A DNA stretch of 64,000 nucleotides, from assembly GCA_034359265.1 (NCBI GenBank), contig CP136896.1, forward strand, positions 60,709,501 through 60,773,500, given 5' to 3'. Below are positions 58,173 through 64,000 of the stretch, in pieces. Both the position numbers and the translations under genes were made by a program. Position 1 is the stretch's first letter. Every line of letters starts with the position of its first letter. Below the pieces are notes generated by a model that did no database searches, had not been told where the DNA came from, and saw only the letters and a list, made by a program, of their open reading frames with translations. The DNA comes from Canna indica. Its lineage: Eukaryota > Streptophyta > Magnoliopsida > Zingiberales > Cannaceae.

Positions 58173-58640
58173 GGGAAAAGTACTTTGATGCTCTTAACAT
58201 TTTCTCATGAGTACTAAAATATTTAAAATATTTTTTTAAATCAAAAATACCTCTTGTGTAATGAAATTTAGTACATAAATGATCATATAGATGAACCACA
58301 GATGAATAACAGAGTTGATGTGACTGATGATTTGAACATATGATGCACATGCAGGTCAACACTTGCCACATTAGCAACACATCAACATGGAGTTCCATCA
58401 CTAATTTTTATTTATTTTTTTACCTCTCAAGGTATACATAGAGTTAAGATTTAATACCATTGAGAAGAGATGAAAAAGAATTAAATATTAGTGATGATAT
58501 CTAAATTTAATAGAAGTTAGTTTGAGTATTATTTTTATATTATTTTTAATAATTTTAGAAATATTTTAGTTCCAAAATAAATAATAGAGGCATATTATTA
58601 TCCCGATGAAAATGTAAATAACATTTTAGTATATTTTTCC
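58173..58640. mobile_element. 468-bp Mutator-like MITE
   Basis: It is flanked by the nine-base duplication ATCAAATTT (58164-58172 and 58641-58649). The ends GGGAAAAGTACTTTGATG and (reversed) GGAAAAATATACTAAAATG are imperfect inverted repeats, both followed inward by ACATTTTC. It has no coding capacity. Confidence 0.7.
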
Positions 58641-58860
58641 ATCAAATTTCAAACTCAGCTCATCAACTCAATGCGACCAATTCAGCCCAACCCAGTTCGA
58701 CCCATTTTCCCATTATGGTCCAGTCCTGCAACTAACGGATTGACCCGTGACTTAAACGAGTCAAGTTCTGTACCTTTGTGCACACTCAACTGCTTGCCAT
58801 CAACGTAATCAACCGCTTGGAGATTGCCACGTCAATAAGTCCGTCACAGTATTCTCGACA

Positions 58861-59012
58861 CCTCTCTCTCCGCCGGCGTTGCGACTTGCCTCTTTACTAA
58901 CTTAAAGCGCTCTCTCTCTCTCTCCGGCGTCGGTGACTTGCCTCTTTACTAACTTAAAGTTGTCGTTAGCTCCACAGCCCCCCCCCACCCCTCTCTCTCT
59001 CTCTCTCATACA
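58861..59012. repeat. 52-bp tandem duplication and CT-rich tracts upstream of galactosyltransferase gene
   Basis: GACTTGCCTCTTTACTAACT occurs at 58883 and 58935, each preceded by a (CT)n tract and CCGGCGT. Another (CT)n run is at about 58991-59008. It lies in the likely promoter or 5'UTR of the gene starting at 59033. CT-rich leaders are common in plant promoters, and the duplication may add a second start region. Confidence 0.75.
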
Positions 59013-59032
59013 CACGCCAGTAAATTACGGAA

Positions 59033-62000
59033 ATGCCACAGCCCTATCACTCCGCTGCCTACGACTACGACGACGACGACGACCTCCTAAAGAAGAGGAG
59101 GAAGCCGCCGCCGAAAACCGCATCCGCCTTCCTCCCCTCTAATTCGCCTCTTTCCTCCAACTGCATCCTCATCGTCCTTCTCCTCCTCTCCGCGGTCTGC
59201 CTCATCGTCGGCATCTCCGGAATCGCATTTGCCACAGCCGCCCTCCGTCGCCCACCACGGATCGTCACCGTCTTCCGGTGCGGCCGCGCAGAGGATACGC
59301 TCCGTACCTTCCGATCTAAGTCCCTCGCCGCCGCCGGCCGAGAGGACGAGGGTGGGGCGGCGAGGCCCAAGGTGCTCGGAGTAGTAGGCGTTTTCACTCA
59401 ATTCTCTGCTGCCGACCGTAGGGCTGCGCTGCGGGGCACCTGGTTCCCGTCTGACTCCGACGCCTTGTCTCGGTACGATATGTTTTCCTCTCTATCTCTG
59501 CTTAATCAGTCTTGTCTCGGTTTGTACTTTTCGATCTTGAACCTTGAGCTGATAAAGTACCGAATTCGAGTGGATTTTTGGTCGATTTGCGTTTCTTTGC
59601 TGTCGAAGTGAGTTTGAGATCTTGGATCTTGAGATGATGGAATACCAGATTTTAATGTGGATCATGGAAAGAGTGGATTTTTCAGCTGCGCTTTTGATTC
59701 TTGAGCTAGTGAAATAGCAGGGTTAGATATAGATCAAGAAAAGACAGGAGTGATGTTTATGATCTTGAGCCTTGAACTGATGGAAATGTTTCTGGAGGAT
59801 GGACTAAGATTCTTCGCGATCTTGAATATTGAGGTGCTGGAATACTAAATGCGGATCAAGGAAAAAGGACTTATATTGGCTCTTTAAGGATGCCTTAACT
59901 GCGGAAACTTCCATATTAACTTGTTCAATTGGAAGCCATTAACCCCTATAGAGTGGCAAGAACTGAAACTAATATATTGTTTTTGGAAATAACTTGTTAA
60001 ATATTGATTTTGGAAATTTTTACCTGTAGAAACTAGAAACTCATATATTGGTATAAAGAGCAAATTCTTATGCTGATTTTGGTATAGTATTTAGCTTCAT
60101 TGTGATTAACATATATGCTTTATTGATTGTATGTCACATTATTTCGATATTCCAGATAGAAATGTAACCCGGACCAAATGGACTGGAGGAATTCTTAAAG
60201 GAGGCCTAAGTATTTATTATGGTTAGGAAATGACTCAATCCAGACACTCTACCTCATGTGTGAGCAAGCAAAACGAACTGGATTTTTAACGCATATACGA
60301 ACTTAATTTAACTGTTTTTTTAATATATGTGACAGGAATTGAATAGAGGACTTCCTGCTCTACTACCATGTTAAGTTTGATTGAATGATGGCTTGTCTGA
60401 GAAGCTTATGTTGTTAGGAGATGATCCAATTTGCACTTCTATTTTTTACATCAAGAAATCCTCTACCATAAATGGACTAATCTTATCCATTACCCATCTT
60501 TAGTTTTTGGACAAACACTCTTTATTTGTCTTAAAGAGTGAATCATTTCACAAAATTGAGATTAATATATGAAATAAACAATGACATGAAACATATCACT
60601 CTTTCACAAACTTGAATCACTAAAGACAATTAGGGAACAAATTTTAAGAGATGCAATGCTAATAGTTCTAATAGATTGTTCTCGTCATAGTTATAGGTTG
60701 GGTGATCAAAAGGAGAAAACCCTGAACTCGACCTGGCATCAAAATTGCAAAATTATCCAATATCTGACTTTAGATATCAAAATACATGAATTTTTAACAT
60801 CCCTGGTCCTGTTGTTGTCAAACTTAACTTTTGTCACTTAAATCAGTAAGCTATGAATTCCTTGTCAGATGGTTAATCTATTGCATAACGCCTTTTGGCA
60901 GCTTGGACCATGCTACTGGATTGGCTCTTCGATTTGTTATTGGACGAACAAAGGATTCAAAGAAAATGGCGGCTTTGCAGAAGGAAATAGACATGCACCA
61001 TGATTTCATGTTTATAGATGCTGATGAAGACAACTTGAAGTTGCCCCATAAGATGTGAGAGTTGGTACTCTTTATATTTTTCCTTTTCTTTCTTGATAAT
61101 AAATACACGAGCTTTAATTCTATTTCTTTTTCTAGGTTAGCTTTTTTCAAATCAGCTTTCAACCTTTTTGATGCAGAATTTTATGTCAAAGCTGATGATG
61201 ATATTTATTTGCGGCCAGGTAAAACTAGAATTTTCAAATATCACTAAATAATTCCTAATTGTAACACATGATTGTATATTCATCAGACCGACTTGCTACA
61301 CTTCTTGCAAAGGATCGAGCACATCATCTAACTTATATTGGTTGCATGAAAAAAGGTCCAGTCATTACAGATCCAAATATGAAATGGTATGTGCATATAA
61401 CCAAATACAGATAGTTTCTTTATGCCTCACTACATCAGTATCCTCAGGTGCATCTTTCTGCCCCAGAAAAAAATAATCTTTTACACTGTTCATAAAACCA
61501 CAGGTACGAGAGTTCAGGCAACTTAATTGGAAATGAATATTTCTGGCATGCACATGGCCCAATATATGCTCTTTCTGCTGATATTGTGTCTTTCTTGACT
61601 AATGCCAGAACTAATAGGTCAGTCATTTCATATTATGTCTTATTTGATTTTTGTTTCCCACTAATCCATTATAATCATTATTCTAAAATCGTTCTTTACA
61701 TTTCTTTACATGAAAAATAAAATAACCAATTGAGTTATTTAATATTATCAATTCTGTATTATGGTAAAAGAAACCTATATATTGGATGGTTTTGTCTTGT
61801 TCCCTGCTATTTTCAAGTGCCATAAACCGATGGACAATTGTTAAGTTAGCATGTGAAGATGGGAGTTATATATTTTCCTTAATTCATACTACTATTTAGG
61901 GATGACACCAGATCGGATACGGTGCAAATACTATATTATATGCACTGCCCATTCGTATCTATCCACAGTGCATTCAGATGCGGATATCCGCACCACATCT

Positions 62001-62926
62001 GCATCCTACACCACATTTAATAAAAAAGTTAATAAATAATAAAAGAAATGGTGGCCAATGCACGAAGCAATCCCACTTTTGTGGGCTTTGGGAAAAAATT
62101 AATAAATAATATATTTAATTAAAAAAATAATAACTTACATTATTAAAATTCATAACAATTAGTAACTTACCTAGTTTTCATATGTAATTTACCATAAAAC
62201 CTACCTATATAATATATATTAACTTATATATGGGTAAAATGGTAATTTTTCATATGCGGATATGCGGTGCGGATCTGCATCCATATCTGTATCCGCACCG
62301 CATCCACACGATTAAAAAATTTTAAATCCATATTTGCATTCATATATGTTTTTATTTGCGGATATGAATTGGATACTGTGCGGATGCGATTTTTAGTTGG
62401 CGGGTGCGGATAAAATTGCCACCCCTACTACTATTAGTAAGAGTCGGAATCTTGACATTCAATATTGGAAATTCTAATGTGGCTTCTTTTGATGGAAAAA
62501 ATTGCTTCATGGGAGTCATAAGTTTAACTGACCATGGGCTGTAGTTTGAGTTACGCAACAGGATTTGCATACTGCTAAGATTATTAGAAAAGGTGATTTT
62601 TTTTCACATTTTTCAACCTGCAGAATGGATTATGTTGAACGTTAAAGAAATTTTATAGTTACTTCTCTGTTCCCTAGGTTCATCTTTTATCTCCTTCCAT
62701 TTCTTTTCTATACTTAACTTCTGTGATCTTTTCTTTTGCATTCTCGATAATAATATTCTGTTATTGATCTCCAACTTTTTCAGTTTGAGAATGTTTAACA
62801 ATGAAGATGTTACCATCGGTTCATGGATGCTTGCCATGAATGTCAGTCACGAAGATAACAAAGCTTTGTGTGAGCCAATATGCTCATCCACATCTATTGC
62901 TGTCTGGAGCAATCCAAGATGTTTAG
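59033..62926 (+). CDS. GT31 beta-1,3-galactosyltransferase (B3GALT12/13/14-like), exons 1-6, 3' end beyond window
   Basis: Exons are 59033-59472, 60902-61054, 61136-61218, 61287-61386, 61504-61617 and 62784-62926; all introns are GT-AG and phases join without shifts (1033 nt, about 344 codons). It is a type II Golgi membrane protein: cytosolic tail with [14 protein letters not shown], transmembrane segment at about 43-69, stem, then the GT31 catalytic domain. Motifs: [50 protein letters not shown] (Asp triad at about 218-220, metal/UDP-galactose binding), [16 protein letters not shown] and [12 protein letters not shown]. The last exon (normally a short Cys-containing tail) is not found before 64000. 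Likely role: adding beta-1,3-galactose to cell-wall glycoproteins or other glycans. The subfamily call is from memory of Arabidopsis members. Confidence 0.9.
59473..60901 (+). other. intron 1 of galactosyltransferase gene
   Basis: It is 1429 bp, with donor CG/GTACGA and acceptor TTTTGGCAG. The exon 1 reading frame continues open into it to 59611, but the resulting residues do not fit the family. Joining CG to CTTGGACC restores the conserved sequence. Confidence 0.85.
61897..62427. mobile_element. hAT MITE in intron 5 of galactosyltransferase gene
   Basis: The ends TAGGGATGACA and (reversed) TAGGGGTGGCA are flanked by a perfect eight-base duplication CTACTATT (61889-61896 and 62428-62435), the hAT signature. 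Subterminal regions repeat GCGGAT, ATCCGCAC and GGTGCGGAT words in both orientations, likely transposase binding sites. It is 531 bp with no coding capacity. It lies between exons 5 and 6 (intron 61618-62783) and leaves both splice sites intact. Confidence 0.93.
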
Positions 62927-64000
62927 GTATGCAAATCTCTAAGACTTTTCTACAAATTATACTGAATTGTGATTTCTCAAACCCTGGATGCACTGTTCTA
63001 AATATTGCTTGAAGATTTTACGGCTACCTTGTCTATCATCGCTTATTGAACTACGAACATTTATTCTTCTATCATTTACATAGGTACCTGAAAGATTCAT
63101 TTATATTTTGCATAACTATGACTATCCTGATCATTCTAGATTATTTTTTTTTTAAAAAATAAGTTTTTCATGCAAGGGAAAAATAATAAAATTTTATCTG
63201 TTGTTGGGCTATTTTAATTGAAAATGCTGTTTTTAATACACAAGTGTTCTATCTGAGATTCATAACTGTTTACTTGCTTGTGTGAATTTCATAGATTTAT
63301 AAATGTTATTTTTTTCCATGAACAATGAATTAAAATATCATTTAATTCAATGCTAGCAGTTCCAGTTCAATTAATTGTAGATTTCTTTCTTCAGCAAACA
63401 GTACGGTTATGTTAGTTTTCAAGGCTATTCTCATGCTCGAGAAATGTTGTGAACTTCCATTTTAACATCTTCTCGAATAGATGCACAACATTTGTTGACT
63501 AACACCAAGGAAACACCTTTGGATTCTATCGAACTGTTAAAGCCCCTTAATGAACCCAAGTGAACTAGTCTATCCACATTCTGGCAAGGTCCAAGCTGAC
63601 TAGGTTTGGTGCTGAACCGAAAACTAGGTGGACCCTCGAGTTTGTTGCATCTGTCTAAATTTTCCTTTTGACGAGCGAGTCAAGGCTAAAGCTTTTCTTT
63701 CTTTCTGAACTACCTCCTTTTGACTGTTCTGCACATGCTTAACCAACAAAGGATGCTAAAAATGTGCCTAATGTGGACCCACTGTGACGCTGAAAATGTG
63801 CTTAAGCTCTTAAGGAAGTGATTTTGAAGGCAATCAGAAGTGGAAAAATCCCTTACCTTCCAGTGGAGTGCAAGGATACTTATACTGTTAGAGGAGACAG
63901 GGTTGTACGTGAGGAAAAATTGCACTAGCTTATGAGGTGAGGACCGGACTGAACCCAGCTAGGTTCAAAACAAACCCTATTAGGTGCCAAGCCAGGGTGG
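62927..64000. other. start of intron 6 of galactosyltransferase gene
   Basis: It begins at the donor GTATGC after CCAAGATGTTTAG. I searched for a terminal exon with a CNP or Leu-His type tail and saw none, so the intron probably extends past the window. No other gene is supported. Confidence 0.6.

Noticed and set aside
59065..59401. Minus-strand open frames opposite galactosyltransferase exon 1
   Set aside because: They are antisense shadows of a GC-rich exon with no recognisable domain.
62764..63012. Read-through of exon 6 as the protein's real end
   Set aside because: A good GTATGC donor at 62927 follows the conserved sequence, and the residues after it do not resemble the family's C-terminus.

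Overview
This is a plant nuclear genome window, almost certainly from a monocot. The evidence is GC-rich, low-intron host exons set in AT-rich flanks, abundant Ty1-copia elements including Sirevirus-type ones, En/Spm (CACTA) elements, and Mutator, hAT and Harbinger MITEs. I cannot name the species from sequence alone; a non-grass commelinid would fit. There are no bacterial genes, CRISPR arrays, tRNAs or rRNAs that I can see. Roughly 80 percent of the window is transposable elements, many nested, and most boundaries can be fixed to the base by target-site duplications (TSDs).

Layout. 1 to about 7945: a minus-strand Tork-like copia element (its 3' LTR lies off the left edge) whose integrase region is interrupted by a shrunken plus-strand Sirevirus derivative (2092-5055, TSD GGTGC). 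7946-10555: AT-rich DNA with a foldback MITE (8841-9308) and a GC-rich stretch. 10556-24833: a CACTA element (TSD CTA) that has received a second CACTA element (10841-13846, TSD TTT) and a gag-only Sirevirus (15682-23031). 25735-25817 and 39190-39384: promoter/5'UTR and coding remnant of a small membrane-protein gene, split by a 13.35-kb minus-strand copia element (25818-39170, TSD TATCC), itself split by a CACTA copy (32136-38289, TSD AAA). 39386 to about 40140: decayed LINE-type RNase H. 40285-40947: Harbinger/Tourist-like MITE.

42072-43407: the intact paralogue of the membrane-protein gene (42490-42996), bracketed by a near-identical inverted repeat. 43568-45142: a Mutator-like element carrying duplicated gene-like sequence (TSD TTTATTTTA). 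46837-51524: a class II small heat-shock protein gene broken and partly deleted by a plus-strand copia element. 52533-54598: a long-TIR element carrying a GRF zinc-finger exon, itself hit by a 770-bp element.

54968-64000: the most gene-like part. It holds an intact intronless P-class PPR gene (54968-56497), a MITE (58173-58640), and a GT31 beta-1,3-galactosyltransferase gene whose first six exons (59033-62926) can be placed with clean splice sites. A hAT MITE sits in its intron 5, and its last exon is beyond the window.

Only three host genes look functional: the four-helix membrane protein, the PPR protein and the galactosyltransferase (partial). They have no evident joint pathway. I did not find a convincing new multi-gene system. 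The most unusual items are the inverted repeat around the membrane-protein gene, the paralogue cut from its promoter by nested transposons, and a non-autonomous Sirevirus lineage with Gag only.
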